Shown: positions 1-12,531, counted from the stretch's first letter. The stretch is 64,000 nucleotides of DNA from Ryuthela nishihirai (GCA_038380435.1 JAWZYU010000671.1:24001-88000), one strand, 5' to 3'. Translations and numbers: made by a program. Notes: generated from the sequence alone by a model not told the origin.

Positions 1-3000
1 CTTTTCAAAATCTAGGGGAGTTATCAAAATTGGAAACCACTTTATAAACAGGTGAGTTGTGAAAATTGGGATTGTTTTTGTAAAATTAAGGGGAGTTGAA
101 AAAATCGAGAAAACTTGGCAAAATTTTGGGTAGTTTGAAAATTTTGAAATGACTTGGTAAATTCAGGAGAGATGTAAAAATTGGGTTTGTTTTTGTGAAA
201 TTAAGGAGGGGTGGTAAATTCGAGGCAACTTTTCAAAATCTAGGGGAGTTATCAAAATTGGAAACCACTTTATAAACAGGTGAGTTGTGAAAATTGGGAT
301 TGTTTTTGTAAAATTAAGGGGAGTTGAAAAAATCGAGAAAACTTGGCAAAATTTTGGGTAGTTTGAAAATTTTGAAGTGACTTGGTAAATTCAGGAGAGA
401 TGTAAAAATTGGGTTTGTTTTTGTGAAATTAAGGAGGGGTGGTAAATTCGAGGCAACTTTTCAAAATCTAGGGGAGTTATCAAAATTGGAAACCACTTTA
501 TAAACAGGTGAGTTGTGAAAAGTGGGATTGTTTTTGTAAAATTAAGGGGAGTTGAAAAAATCGAGAAAACTTGGCAAAATTTTGGGTAGTTTGAAAATTT
601 TGAAGTGACTTGGTAAATTCAGGAGAGATGTAAAAATTGGGTTTGTTTTTGTGAAATTAAGGAGGGGTGGTAAATTCGAGGCAACTTTTCAAAATCTAGG
701 GGAGTTATCAAAATTGGAAACCACTTTGTAAACAGGTGAGTTGTGAAAATTGGGATTGTTTTTGTAAAATTAAGGGGAGTTGAAAAAATCGAGAAAACTT
801 GGCAAAATTTTGGGTAGTTTGAAAATTTTGAAGTGACTTGGTAAATTCAGGAGAGATGTAAAAATTGGGTTTGTTTTTGTGAAATTAAGGAGGGGTGGTA
901 AATTCGAGGCAACTTTTCAAAATCTAGGGGAGTTATCAAAATTGGAAACCACTTTATAAACAGGTGAGTTGTGAAAATTGGGATTGTTTTTGTAAAATTA
1001 AGGGGAGTTGAAAAAATCGAGAAAACTTGGCAAAATTTTGGGTAGTTTGAAAATTTTGAAGTGACTTGGTAAATTCAGGAGAGATGTAAAAATTGGGTTT
1101 GTTTTTGTGAAATTAAGGAGGGGTGGTAAATTCGAGGCAACTTTTCAAAATCTAGGGGAGTTATCAAAATTGGAAACCACTTTATAAACAGGTGAGTTGT
1201 GAAAATTGGGATTGTTTTTGTAAAATTAAGGGGAGTTGAAAAAATCGAGAAAACTTGGCAAAATTTTGGGTAGTTTGAAAATTTTGAAGTGACTTGGTAA
1301 ATTCAGGAGAGATGTAAAAATTGGGTTTGTTTTTGTGAAATTAAGGAGGGGTGGTAAATTCGAGGCAACTTTTCAAAATCTAGGGGAGTTATCAAAATTG
1401 GAAACCACTTTGTAAACAGGTGAGTTGTGAAAATTGGGATTGTTTTTGTAAAATTAAGGGGAGTTGAAAAAATCGAGAAAACTTGGCAAAATTTTGGGTA
1501 GTTTGAAAATTTTGAAGTGACTTGGTAAATTCAGGAGAGATGTAAAAATTGGGTTTGTTTTTGTGAAATTAAGGAGGGGTGGTAAATTCGAGGCAACTTT
1601 TCAAAATCTAGGGGAGTTATCAAAATTGGAAACCACTTTATAAACAGGTGAGTTGTGAAAATTGGGATTGTTTTTGTAAAATTAAGGGGAGTTGAAAAAA
1701 TCGAGAAAACTTGGCAAAATTTTGGGTAGTTTGAAAATTTTGAAGTGACTTGGTAAATTCAGGAGAGATGTAAAAATTGGGTTTGTTTTTGTGAAATTAA
1801 GGAGGGGTGGTAAATTCGAGGCAACTTTTCAAAATCTAGGGGAGTTATCAAAATTGGAAACCACTTTATAAACAGGTGAGTTGTGAAAAGTGGGATTGTT
1901 TTTGTAAAATTAAGGGGAGTTGAAAAAATCGAGAAAACTTGGCAAAATTTTGGGTAGTTTGAAAATTTTGAAGTGACTTGGTAAATTCAGGAGAGATGTA
2001 AAAATTGGGTTTGTTTTTGTGAAATTAAGGAGGGGTGGTAAATTCGAGGCAACTTTTCAAAATCTAGGGGAGTTATCAAAATTGGAAACCACTTTGTAAA
2101 CAGGTGAGTTGTGAAAATTGGGATTGTTTTTGTAAAATTAAGGGGAGTTGAAAAAATCGAGAAAACTTGGCAAAATTTTGGGTAGTTTGAAAATTTTGAA
2201 GTGACTTGGTAAATTCAGGAGAGATGTAAAAATTGGGTTTGTTTTTGTGAAATTAAGGAGGGGTGGTAAATTCGAGGCAACTTTTCAAAATCTAGGGGAG
2301 TTATCAAAATTGGAAACCACTTTGTAAACAGGTGAGTTGTGAAAATTGGGATTGTTTTTGTAAAATTAAGGGGAGTTGAAAAAATCGAGAAAACTTGGCA
2401 AAATTTTGGGTAGTTTGAAAATTTTGAAGTGACTTGGTAAATTCAGGAGAGATGTAAAAATTGGGTTTGTTTTTGTGAAATTAAGGAGGGGTGGTAAATT
2501 CGAGGCAACTTTTCAAAATCTAGGGGAGTTATCAAAATTGGAAACCACTTTATAAACAGGTGAGTTGTGAAAATTGGGATTGTTTTTGTAAAATTAAGGG
2601 GAGTTGAAAAAATCGAGAAAACTTGGCAAAATTTTGGGTAGTTTGAAAATTTTGAAGTGACTTGGTAAATTCAGGAGAGATGTAAAAATTGGGTTTGTTT
2701 TTGTGAAATTAAGGAGGGGTGGTAAATTCGAGGCAACTTTTCAAAATCTAGGGGAGTTATCAAAATTGGAAACCACTTTGTAAACAGGTGAGTTGTGAAA
2801 ATTGGGATTGTTTTTGTAAAATTAAGGGGAGTTGAAAAAATCGAGAAAACTTGGCAAAATTTTGGGTAGTTTGAAAATTTTGAAGTGACTTGGTAAATTC
2901 AGGAGAGATGTAAAAATTGGGTTTGTTTTTGTGAAATTAAGGAGGGGTGGTAAATTCGAGGCAACTTTTCAAAATCTAGGGGAGTTATCAAAATTGGAAA

Positions 3001-6000
3001 CCACTTTGTAAACAGGTGAGTTGTGAAAATTGGGATTGTTTTTGTAAAATTAAGGGGAGTGGAAAAAATCGAGAAAACTTGGCAAAATTTTGGGTAGTTT
3101 GAAAATTTTGAAGTGACTTGGTAAATTCAGGAGAGATGTAAAAATTGGGTTTGTTTTTGTGAAATTAAGGAGGGGTGGTAAATTCGAGGCAACTTTTCAA
3201 AATCTAGGGGAGTTATCAAAATTGGAAACCACTTTATAAACAGGTGAGTTGTGAAAAGTGGGATTGTTTTTGTAAAATTAAGGGGAGTTGAAAAAATCGA
3301 GAAAACTTGGCAAAATTTTGGGTAGTTTGAAAATTTTGAAGTGACTTGGTAAATTCAGGAGAGATGTAAAAATTGGGTTTGTTTTTGTGAAATTAAGGAG
3401 GGGTGGTAAATTCGAGACAACTTTTCAAAATCTAGGGGAGTTATCAAAATTGGAAACCACTTTGTAAACAGGTGAGTTGTGAAAATTGGGATTGTTTTTG
3501 CAAAATTAAGGGGAGTTGAAAAAATCGAGAAAACTTGGCAAAATTTTGGGTAGTTTGAAAATTTTGAAGTGACTTGGTAAATTCAGGAGAGATGTAAAAA
3601 TTGGGTTTGTTTTTGTGAAATTAAGGAGGGGTGGTAAATTCGAGGCAACTTTTCAAAATCTAGGGGAGTTATCAAAATTGGAAACCACTTTATAAACAGG
3701 TGAGTTGTGAAAATTGGGATTGTTTTTGTAAAATTAAGGGGAGTTGAAAAAATCGAGAAAACTTGGCAAAATTTTGGGTAGTTTGAAAATTTTGAAGTGA
3801 CTTGGTAAATTCAGGAGAGATGTAAAAATTGGGTTTGTTTTTGTGAAATTAAGGAGGGGTGGTATATTCGAGGCAACTTTTCAAAATCTAGGGGAGTTAT
3901 CAAAATTGGAAACCACTTTGTAAACAGGTGAGTTGTGAAAATTGGGATTGTTTTTGTAAAATTAAGGGGAGTTGAAAAAATCGAGAAAACTTGGCAAAAT
4001 TTTGGGTAGTTTGAAAATTTTGAAGTGACTTGGTAAATTCAGGAGAGATGTAAAAATTGGGTTTGTTTTTGTGAAATTAAGGAGGGGTGGTAAATTCGAG
4101 GCAACTTTTCAAAATCTAGGGGAGTTATCAAAATTGGAAACCACTTTATAAACAGGTGAGTTGTGAAAAGTGGGATTGTTTTTGTAAAATTAAGGGGAGT
4201 TGAAAAAATCGAGAAAACTTGGCAAAATTTTGGGTAGTTTGAAAATTTTGAAGTGACTTGGTAAATTCAGGAGAGATGTAAAAATTGGGTTTGTTTTTGT
4301 GAAATTAAGGAGGGGTGGTAAATTCGAGACAACTTTTCAAAATCTAGGGGAGTTATCAAAATTGGAAACCACTTTGTAAACAGGTGAGTTGTGAAAATTG
4401 GGATTGTTTTTGCAAAATTAAGGGGAGTTGAAAAAATCGAGAAAACTTGGCAAAATTTTGGGTAGTTTGAAAATTTTGAAGTGACTTGGTAAATTCAGGA
4501 GAGATGTAAAAATTGGGTTTGTTTTTGTGAAATTAAGGAGGGGTGGTAAATTCGAGGCAACTTTTCAAAATCTAGGGGAGTTATCAAAATTGGAAACCAC
4601 TTTATAAACAGGTGAGTTGTGAAAAGTGGGATTGTTTTTGTAAAATTAAGGGGAGTTGAAAAAATCGAGAAAACTTGGCAAAATTTTGGGTAGTTTGAAA
4701 ATTTTGAAGTGACTTGGTAAATTCAGGAGAGATGTAAAAATTGGGTTTGTTTTTGTGAAATTAAGGAGGGGTGGTAAATTCGAGACAACTTTTCAAAATC
4801 TAGGGGAGTTATCAAAATTGGAAACCACTTTGTAAACAGGTGAGTTGTGAAAATTGGGATTGTTTTTGCAAAATTAAGGGGAGTTGAAAAAATCGAGAAA
4901 ACTTGGCAAAATTTTGGGTAGTTTGAAAATTTTGAAGTGACTTGGTAAATTCAGGAGAGATGTAAAAATTGGGTTTGTTTTTGTGAAATTAAGGAGGGGT
5001 GGTAAATTCGAGGCAACTTTTCAAAATCTAGGGGAGTTATCAAAATTGGAAACCACTTTATAAACAGGTGAGTTGTGAAAATTGGGATTGTTTTTGTAAA
5101 ATTAAGGGGAGTTGAAAAAATCGAGAAAACTTGGCAAAATTTTGGGTAGTTTGAAAATTTTGAAGTGACTTGGTAAATTCAGGAGAGATGTAAAAATTGG
5201 GTTTGTTTTTGTGAAATTAAGGAGGGGTGGTATATTCGAGGCAACTTTTCAAAATCTAGGGGAGTTATCAAAATTGGAAACCACTTTGTAAACAGGTGAG
5301 TTGTGAAAATTGGGATTGTTTTTGTAAAATTAAGGGGAGTTGAAAAAATCGAGAAAACTTGGCAAAATTTTGGGTAGTTTGAAAATTTTGAAGTGACTTG
5401 GTAAATTCAGGAGAGATGTAAAAATTGGGTTTGTTTTTGTGAAATTAAGGAGGGGTGGTAAATTCGAGGCAACTTTTCAAAATCTAGGGGAGTTATCAAA
5501 ATTGGAAACCACTTTATAAACAGGTGAGTTGTGAAAATTGGGATTGTTTTTGTAAAATTAAGGGGAGTTGAAAAAATCGAGAAAACTTGGCAAAATTTTG
5601 GGTAGTTTGAAAATTTTGAAGTGACTTGGTAAATTCAGGAGAGATGTAAAAATTGGGTTTGTTTTTGTGAAATTAAGGAGGGGTGGTAAATTCGAGGCAA
5701 CTTTTCAAAATCTAGGGGAGTTATCAAAATTGGAAACCACTTTGTAAACAGGTGAGTTGTGAAAATTGGGATTGTTTTTGTAAAATTAAGGGGAGTGGAA
5801 AAAATCGAGAAAACTTGGCAAAATTTTGGGTAGTTTGAAAATTTTGAAGTGACTTGGTAAATTCAGGAGAGATGTAAAAATTGGGTTTGTTTTTGTGAAA
5901 TTAAGGAGGGGTGGTAAATTCGAGGCAACTTTTCAAAATCTAGGGGAGTTATCAAAATTGGAAACCACTTTATAAACAGGTGAGTTGTGAAAAGTGGGAT

Positions 6001-7214
6001 TGTTTTTGTAAAATTAAGGGGAGTTGAAAAAATCGAGAAAACTTGGCAAAATTTTGGGTAGTTTGAAAATTTTGAAGTGACTTGGTAAATTCAGGAGAGA
6101 TGTAAAAATTGGGTTTGTTTTTGTGAAATTAAGGAGGGGTGGTAAATTCGAGACAACTTTTCAAAATCTAGGGGAGTTATCAAAATTGGAAACCACTTTG
6201 TAAACAGGTGAGTTGTGAAAATTGGGATTGTTTTTGCAAAATTAAGGGGAGTTGAAAAAATCGAGAAAACTTGGCAAAATTTTGGGTAGTTTGAAAATTT
6301 TGAAGTGACTTGGTAAATTCAGGAGAGATGTAAAAATTGGGTTTGTTTTTGTGAAATTAAGGAGGGGTGGTAAATTCGAGGCAACTTTTCAAAATCTAGG
6401 GGAGTTATCAAAATTGGAAACCACTTTGTAAACAGGTGAGTTGTGAAAATTGGGATTGTTTTTGTAAAATTAAGGGGAGTTGAAAAAATCGAGAAAACTT
6501 GGCAAAATTTTGGGTAGTTTGAAAATTTTGAAGTGACTTGGTAAATTCAGGAGAGATGTAAAAATTGGGTTTGTTTCTGTGAAATTAAGGAGGGGTGGTA
6601 AATTCGAGGCAACTTTTCAAAATCTAGGGGAGTTATCAAAATTGGAAACCACTTTGTAAACAGGTGAGTTGTGAAAATTGGGATTGTTTTTGTAAAATTA
6701 AGGGGAGTTGAAAAAATCGAGAAAACTTGGCAAAATTTTGGGTAGTTTGAAAATTTTGAAGTGACTTGGTAAATTCAGGAGAGATGTAAAAATTGGGTTT
6801 GTTTTTGTGAAATTAAGGAGGGGTGGTAAATTCGAGGCAACTTTTCAAAATCTAGGGGAGTTATCAAAATTGGAAACCACTTTATAAACAGGTGAGTTGT
6901 GAAAATTGGGATTGTTTTTGTAAAATTAAGGGGAGTTGAAAAAATCGAGAAAACTTGGCAAAATTTTGGGTAGTTTGAAAATTTTGAAGTGACTTGGTAA
7001 ATTCAGGAGAGATGTAAAAATTGGGTTTGTTTTTGTGAAATTAAGGAGGGGTGGTAAATTCGAGGCAACTTTTCAAAATCTAGGGGAGTTATCAAAATTG
7101 GAAACCACTTTATAAACAGGTGAGTTGTGAAAATTGGGATTGTTTTTGTAAAATTAAGGGGAGTTGAAAAAATCGAGAAAACTTGGCAAAATTTTTGGGT
7201 AGTTTGAAAATTTT
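1..7214. repeat. 228-bp satellite DNA, 31+ tandem units
   Basis: Perfectly phased tandem array: the motif cttttcaaaatc starts at 1, 229, 457 ... 6841 and 7069, exactly 228 bases apart. There are 31 complete units, and unit 32 decays after about 7190. Units differ at only a few positions. Each unit is internally a dimer: attggg recurs 115 bases apart (65 and 180 in unit 1), leaving 113 to the next unit. The array runs off the left edge of the window, so its full size is unknown. It is AT-rich with no convincing coding frame. A centromeric or heterochromatic location is an inference from its form only. Confidence 0.97.
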
Positions 7215-8285
7215 GAAGTGATGGCAAATTCAGGAGAGATATAAAAAATGGGGTTGTTTTCGCGAAATTAAGGAGAGGTGGTAAAATCGAGGCACCTTGG
7301 CAAAATACACCACTTAGTAAAATGCAGAGAAGTTGTGAAAATTGTGCCTTGTGCAATTACGGCGAGTTGATAAAATTCAAAGTGACTTGGCAAATTCAGG
7401 AAAGATGTAAAAATTGCAATTTTTTCTGTAAAATTACGGCAAGTTGGTAAAATCTAAGAGAGTTGGTAAAATCGAGGCAACTTGGCAAAATCTAGGGTAG
7501 TTGGCAAAATTCGAATCCACTTGGTAAAATATAGGCGAATTGTGAAAATTGGGATTGTGAAATTAAGAAAAATTGGACAAATCGAGGAAACTTAGCAAAT
7601 TTAGGGCAGTTGGCAAAATTCGAATCCACTTGATGAAATACAGGCGAGTTGTGATAATTCGGATTGGGATTGTGGAATAAAGGAGAGTTGACAAAATCGA
7701 GAAAACTTGGCAAAATTTTGGGGAGTTTGAAGAATTTGCAGTGACTTGGGAAATTGAGGAGAGAAATAAAAATTGAGTTTGTTTTTGTGAAACTAATGAG
7801 AGGTGGCAAAATCGAGGCAACTTAGAAAAATCTAGGGGAGTTGGCAAAATTGGAAACCACTTGGCAAAATGTAAGTGAGTTGTGAAAATTGGGATTGGTT
7901 TTATGAAATTAAGGATAGTTGGCAAAATTGAGAATTTTTTGCTAAATTTCGGGGAGTTGGCAACATTCGAATCCACTTTAAAATACAGGAGAGTTGTGAA
8001 AATTGGGATTAGTTTTGTGAAATTAAAGATAGTTGGCCAAATCGGGATAACTTGGCAAAATCTTGGGGAGTTTGAAAATTTTGAAGTGACTTGGCAAAAT
8101 CAGGAGAGATGTAAAGATTGTGATTGGTTTTGTGAAATTAAAGAGAGTTGGTCAAATGAAAGGGAGTTGGGAAAATTCACACTGACTTTTGCTATAATTC
8201 AGGCGAGATGTAAATATTGGGATTATTTTCGTGAAATTATGACTAGTTCGTAAAATTGGAAGTTACATGGCAAATGCTGGATAGT
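7215..8285. repeat. Diverged satellite edge, ~114-bp monomers
   Basis: The 228-bp periodicity breaks here. Diverged copies of the half-unit continue: gagttgtgaaaattggg-like motifs recur near 7323, 7405, 7531, 7648, 7757, 7874, 7990, 8104 and 8203, mostly 99-117 bases apart. Units differ strongly from each other and from the core. This is the usual edge of a satellite array, where homogenisation is weak. Open frames here on both strands (for example 7563-7976 minus, 7882-8253 plus) are by-products of the repeat. Confidence 0.85.
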
Positions 8286-8458
8286 TGTGAAAATTCCCTA
8301 AAACCCCTCCCCCCCACCACCACAGAGCGAAAATCTAGGTACGAACCTGATATAGACGTTATTCTCTCAGTTGGCAAAATTTGATTTTCCAGTTGGAAAA
8401 TTTTAGATTTCACCTCCCCCCCCCCCCACAACCATAGTCCTTCGCAACACCCCTTCCT

Positions 8459-8911
8459 GGGGGTGTCTTAATTTGGACGTCTGTGGGACCTTTGGTACGT
8501 GTACCGACAACTCTCAATGCATCCCGGTACGTAGAACTCATGGCTGACCATTTATACCTGTTTATGGCCATCAAGCATCCCAATGGAGATGGCGTCTACC
8601 AGCAAGACAACTGTTCATCTCACAGGTCCAGGTTGGCTACTGCATGGTTGCAGGAGCATTCTGCTGACTCTGAAATAATAAATTGGCCACCTAGAAACCC
8701 AGATTTAAATCCCATCGAAAATCTTTAGGATACCGTCAAGCAGAGTGTTCGGGTCCGTGTCCCATCAGCGACGACCTTGAGAGAATTGTGGACAGCTCTG
8801 GAGGATGCATGGGTCACTATACCTCTGGATCATTTACGCAAGCTTGTGGAGTCCTTGCCTCGTCGTGTGATGGCCGTTACCAGGGCCAGAGGGGGTCCAA
8901 CACTTTACTAG
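8459..8911 (+). pseudogene. Tc1/mariner transposase, C-terminal fragment
   Basis: The C-terminal catalytic half of a Tc1-like DDE transposase. It is read in one frame from about 8459 and includes the second-aspartate motif QQDNCSSH (about 8597-8620) and the WPPRNPDLNPIENL motif with the third acidic residue (about 8684-8725). The tryptophan expected after IENL is TAG at 8726-8728, a nonsense mutation. The same frame then continues with typical Tc1 C-terminal sequence to a stop at 8909-8911. The N-terminal DNA-binding half and the first aspartate are missing. The left break lies just after C-rich DNA at the satellite edge. It cannot be active. Confidence 0.85.
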
Positions 8912-9497
8912 GTTGCTATCCCTTATTCAATGGCACTTCAGTGTACAACAGAGTGTTCCAAATTTTTATAGTGACTAACTGAGCGTGAATTCGAAGAAAA
9001 ATTAATTTAATAAAACTAATTTAATTACAAAGATAATGAAATTTACATAAGTAAAAATTTCAACTAAACACCTATATATCCTCTTGTAGTATAAAGTGAT
9101 CCTGATAATCGCAATTATCAGACTATTTGATTGACCAAGCTCATGTTTAAAACTGATCTTGTTACCAAAACCAAACAAAAAAAAAGTATATTCAACAAAA
9201 CATACATTACTTTTTATTAATAGTTTTCCTTTACTTCTCAATTCGTTATCGAGAACTACTTATAGCTCATTTTAGCACCAGTCCACTCTCTAAAATAAAA
9301 TAATTATTTCTAGAGAAACACACACAAAATTAAATATCTCTGCAGTCCTCCGAAAACCACACATTTATGGGAAATAAGATTTAAATTTTGATAATAAGAA
9401 ACATCGCATGACGCACCCTACAGTGTGCCTACTGCGACTTCCCGCTTTCCCTGCCGCGAGCAGCTACTGATAAGGCATCTGCTCTCGCTAACTCACT
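8912..9497. other. AT-rich stretch, no gene seen
   Basis: The first ~70 bases may be the 3' untranslated tail of the Tc1 fragment. The rest is AT-rich without recognisable coding, RNA or repeat structure. Confidence 0.5.
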
Positions 9498-9511
9498 GGT
9501 AATTAAAAATG

Positions 9512-9897
9512 GGTTGGGTTGTTTCACCTCTGAGTGGCACTTTTTTGCACACCATGGGCTAAATGGCCAGGTCACATGGACCCCGAAGGCTCAGAGAAGG
9601 TTGGGGGAGGGGACCTACTGGAACAGCTGTTGGGAGACAGATGGTAGCCTCCCGTCAAGGCCATCCAGCGTGTTCTTTAACGTGCACAGGGTATGGCTCT
9701 CCAGCACACGGGGCCACGGCTTAACGTCCCATCCGACGGACGGCTGCATTTCCAAGCCCATCGGTGTCCCCTACTGACCGTGGGCAGGGCGGGGAATTTT
9801 GCGGAGATAAATCTCAACGCTGACCCAGCTGGGACTCGAACCTGGGAACTACAGATTACGAGCCTGGCGCGCTACCGACTGAGCCACCCCCGTCCCA
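9512..9897 (-). mobile_element. tRNA-derived SINE (family 1), full length
   Basis: Reads 5'->3' on the minus strand: a tRNA-like head with A box TGGCTCAGTCGG and B box GGTTCGAGTCC near 9896-9825, then a ~300-bp family-specific body, ending in a CAACCCAACCC tail at 9512. It is flanked by a perfect 14-bp target duplication GGTAATTAAAAATG (9498-9511 and 9898-9911), proving insertion by target-primed reverse transcription. Open frames across it (such as 9514-9777) are not genes. At least twelve related copies or fragments lie in this window. Confidence 0.95.
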
Positions 9898-9911
9898 GGT
9901 AATTAAAAATG

Positions 9912-10496
9912 CCGTATTATATACTCTTTAATGTGATTCAACCATATAATTATGCCAGTTACTTGATTAATTATATTAAGATGTCCATTAATGGATTATT
10001 AATCAAATTAACATTTTTAATCGTTGTAAGAATGAGACGATACTCCGAATTTCGCGACTTTCTCAATAGCAGTGAACGGCTTGCTCAGCAATCCCCACCA
10101 CACGTCGAATCTATCGCTGCGAAGCCCAAATTGGTTTCCCCACCCCGTTCTGTTTTTTGAAAATTACGTCTCGCTTTCACTGCTAATTTTTTTAATATGA
10201 AGTTTAGTAGGTTTACTAATTATTTAGTGCTGTTCATTAAGTGCATATTAATAGCACTAAGATATTATTATCGCTATTTAACTTCAGGCAAAATCAAAAG
10301 CTAACTTCGAAGCTTTATAACTTCAAAAATGAGCTTTTAGGAGAAAATGTGACAGGATAAATTTATGATCTGGTAATTACTACTAACAAATCGATAGTTT
10401 AGAGACTGATGTAATAATGGAAATAATATTTTGAAACTGCCTAAAAACTGACATAATAAAGCATTAGTTACCACGAGTACAGTTCTAGTTCCTATC
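9912..10496. other. Intergenic AT-rich DNA, nothing recognised
   Basis: No coding, RNA or repeat signal recognised between the SINE and the foldback element. Confidence 0.4.
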
Positions 10497-11144
10497 TATA
10501 TGTTACCGCTAAAGCTCGAAAGTCGTTAATGTGCACATTACCTAGCTAATCTGCAGATTAACTGATTTGCTCCGTTAACGTGCGGAATCAAGAGTTTTCC
10601 GCATTTTACCTAGGTAATGTGCACATTAACGGCTTCCGTATCGTTAAAGTTCAAAAGTTTGTTTCTCTCATAGTGGTGAATCTCTTGAATATGAATCTTC
10701 GTGTCACGTGATTCACTCGTCCGCATTATAAAAAACGCCCCGGATGAGCGGAGGCCAAGTGAGAACGAATCGGTAAAGTGATTCATTCTTGATAACGAAT
10801 CACTAAAATGATTCGTTCTCACTTGGCCTGCTCATTTTGGGGGCGTTTTTTATAATTCGGACGACTGATTCATGTTGACAGAGGGATGACCCTGGTTTCA
10901 ACTCTACTCTCGGACACTAGATAAATAACATTATGTTAATTTAAGCGTACAGAAACGTTCCTGTTGTTCCAGCAAAGATCTTATTTTCACTTTAACGAGT
11001 GCCTAGTAGGTAATGTGCAGATTATCCAGGTAATTTGAGAAATGAAACAATTTTCCGCACGTTAACGGATCACCCTAGTTAATCTGCACAATACCTAGAT
11101 AATCTGTAAAATAACTGATTTCTGCACTTTAGCAGTAACATATA
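10497..11144. mobile_element. Foldback/MITE-like element with nested inverted repeats
   Basis: The termini are inverted: TATATGTTACCGCTAAAG at 10497-10514 matches, with one mismatch, the reverse complement of 11127-11144. Similarity continues about 90 bases inward, including a shared CCGTTAACGTGCGGAA motif on both sides. A second, tighter inverted repeat lies inside: 10719-10784 against 10798-10863, with a 13-base spacer. Short palindromes such as gtaatgtgcacatta recur. There is no transposase frame. It is best read as a non-autonomous foldback DNA element; superfamily not assigned. Confidence 0.75.
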
Positions 11145-11491
11145 CACTCCTTTGACTCCCCACAGCTGATTCTAACCTGCAGCTCTCAGCATCAAATCAG
11201 TTTTGCAGCGATAGAGAATGCGCAGTCTGTATGGTTGAAGGACCTAAACCACAAAGCTATAGTGATCTTTCTACAATATCTGCCTATACTCTGCTGAGAT
11301 TTTCTGTGATCACTCCCTGCAGATATTCCTTTATTTCACACCTCTATGCAAACTGTCTCTGTGCTTACCAATTTTTTTTTAATGAAAAGGTAAAAACTAT
11401 TCGAAACTACTTGGATCGCACTGCAAAACTATTAGTAACATTATATCCATTTCTTTTTTTTTAATTTCTTATCACACTTAGAAATTTAACA
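11145..11491. other. Intergenic, no gene seen
   Basis: An open frame at 11231-11464 has no recognisable domain and ends in poly-T. Nothing else is seen. Confidence 0.4.
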
Positions 11492-11505
11492 TCAAAACTA
11501 TATTA

Positions 11506-11892
11506 GGGGCGGGGGTGGCTCAGTCGGTAGCGCGCCAGGCTCGTAATCTGTAGTTCCCAGGTTCGAGTCCCAGCTGGGTCAGCGTTGAGATTTATCTCCG
11601 CAAAATTCCCCGCCCTGCCCACGGACAGTAGGGGACACCGATGGGCTTGGAAAGGCCGCCGTCCGTCGGATGGGACGTTAAGCCGTGGCCCCGTGTGTGG
11701 AGAGCATTCCCTGTGCACGTTAAAGAACACGCTGGATGGCCTTGACGGGAGGCTACCACCTGTCTCCCAACAGCTGTTCCAGTGGGTCCCTTCCCCCAAC
11801 CATCTCTGAGCCTTCGGGGTCCATGTGACCTGGCCATTTAGCCCATGGTGTGCAAAAAAGTGCCGCTCAGAGGTAAAACAACCCAACCCAAT
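11506..11892 (+). mobile_element. tRNA-derived SINE (family 1), full length
   Basis: Complete copy on the plus strand: A box TGGCTCAGTCGG at 11516-11527, B box GGTTCGAGTCC at 11560-11570, body, and tail ending aaaacaacccaaccca. It is flanked by a perfect 14-bp duplication TCAAAACTATATTA (11492-11505 and 11893-11906). The head keeps the spacing of the two RNA polymerase III boxes, so this copy could once have been transcribed. Confidence 0.95.
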
Positions 11893-12195
11893 TCAAAACT
11901 ATATTATAATTTTTTTTAAGTTTTTTAAAATTTTAAACTTTTTTTGTTTTTTTTTTTATCTTTTAATAAACTGTGATATACAATACGATAATATTTCGTT
12001 CCTCTAGTTCTTATTCTATGAAGTTGTAAATTGCTGCAAATAACAGATACTTAGCGAAATATAATTTTCATTGCGTAAATATTATGGCTAGAAATAAAAA
12101 ATTCGAAATTTCAGCATACAAAATATTTCTGTCGGAGCTTTTAATTAACAAAATGAGCAGGAAACAAAAAAGAAAGTTCGATGCTTATTAAAGTA

Positions 12196-12529
12196 CAGTG
12201 GACCCCCGATATAACGCGCATGTCGGGCGGGAAACAACACCCGCGTTATAAGGTGAACCGCGTTATACCGAGCGGCGCGGTGGCGACACAATAAATTTCA
12301 CACTGTAAGCTTTTCTTTTACTCATCATACATACAATAATTAAACACTATTCAAAATACATGCAGGAACTCAATACATACACAATTACTCAATACGCAGT
12401 AACAATAAAATGCGATACTCACTAACGCCGCACGGACCTGTATAAACATGTTTGAACTTATCGCGAACATCGCCCGCGCTATAACCGAGTGCGCGGTATA
12501 GCGAGCAGCGCTATAACGAAGGTCCACTG
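12196..12529. mobile_element. pogo/Tigger-like MITE
   Basis: A 334-bp non-coding element with terminal inverted repeats: CAGTGGACCCCCGATATAAC at the left and the reverse complement of CAGTGGACCTTCGTTATAGC at the right. It is flanked by TA on each side (12194-12195 and 12530-12531), the target duplication of Tc1/mariner/pogo transposons. CAGTGGACCCCCG-type ends are typical of pogo/Tigger families. No transposase is encoded; it would depend on an enzyme elsewhere. Confidence 0.85.
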
Positions 12530-12531
12530 TA

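Noticed and set aside
1..7214. CRISPR-like array
   Set aside because: There are no unique spacers between repeats, the unit is 228 bp, and the context is eukaryotic.
7003..8431. Minus- and plus-strand open frames of 105-137 codons over the satellite edge
   Set aside because: They follow the ~114-bp repeat and have low-complexity F/L/P/S or K/I/G composition; they are by-products of tandem DNA.
11516..11580. A genuine tRNA gene at the SINE heads
   Set aside because: A and B boxes are present, but every copy is followed by the same SINE body and flanked by target duplications, and a complete cloverleaf with acceptor pairing is not evident.
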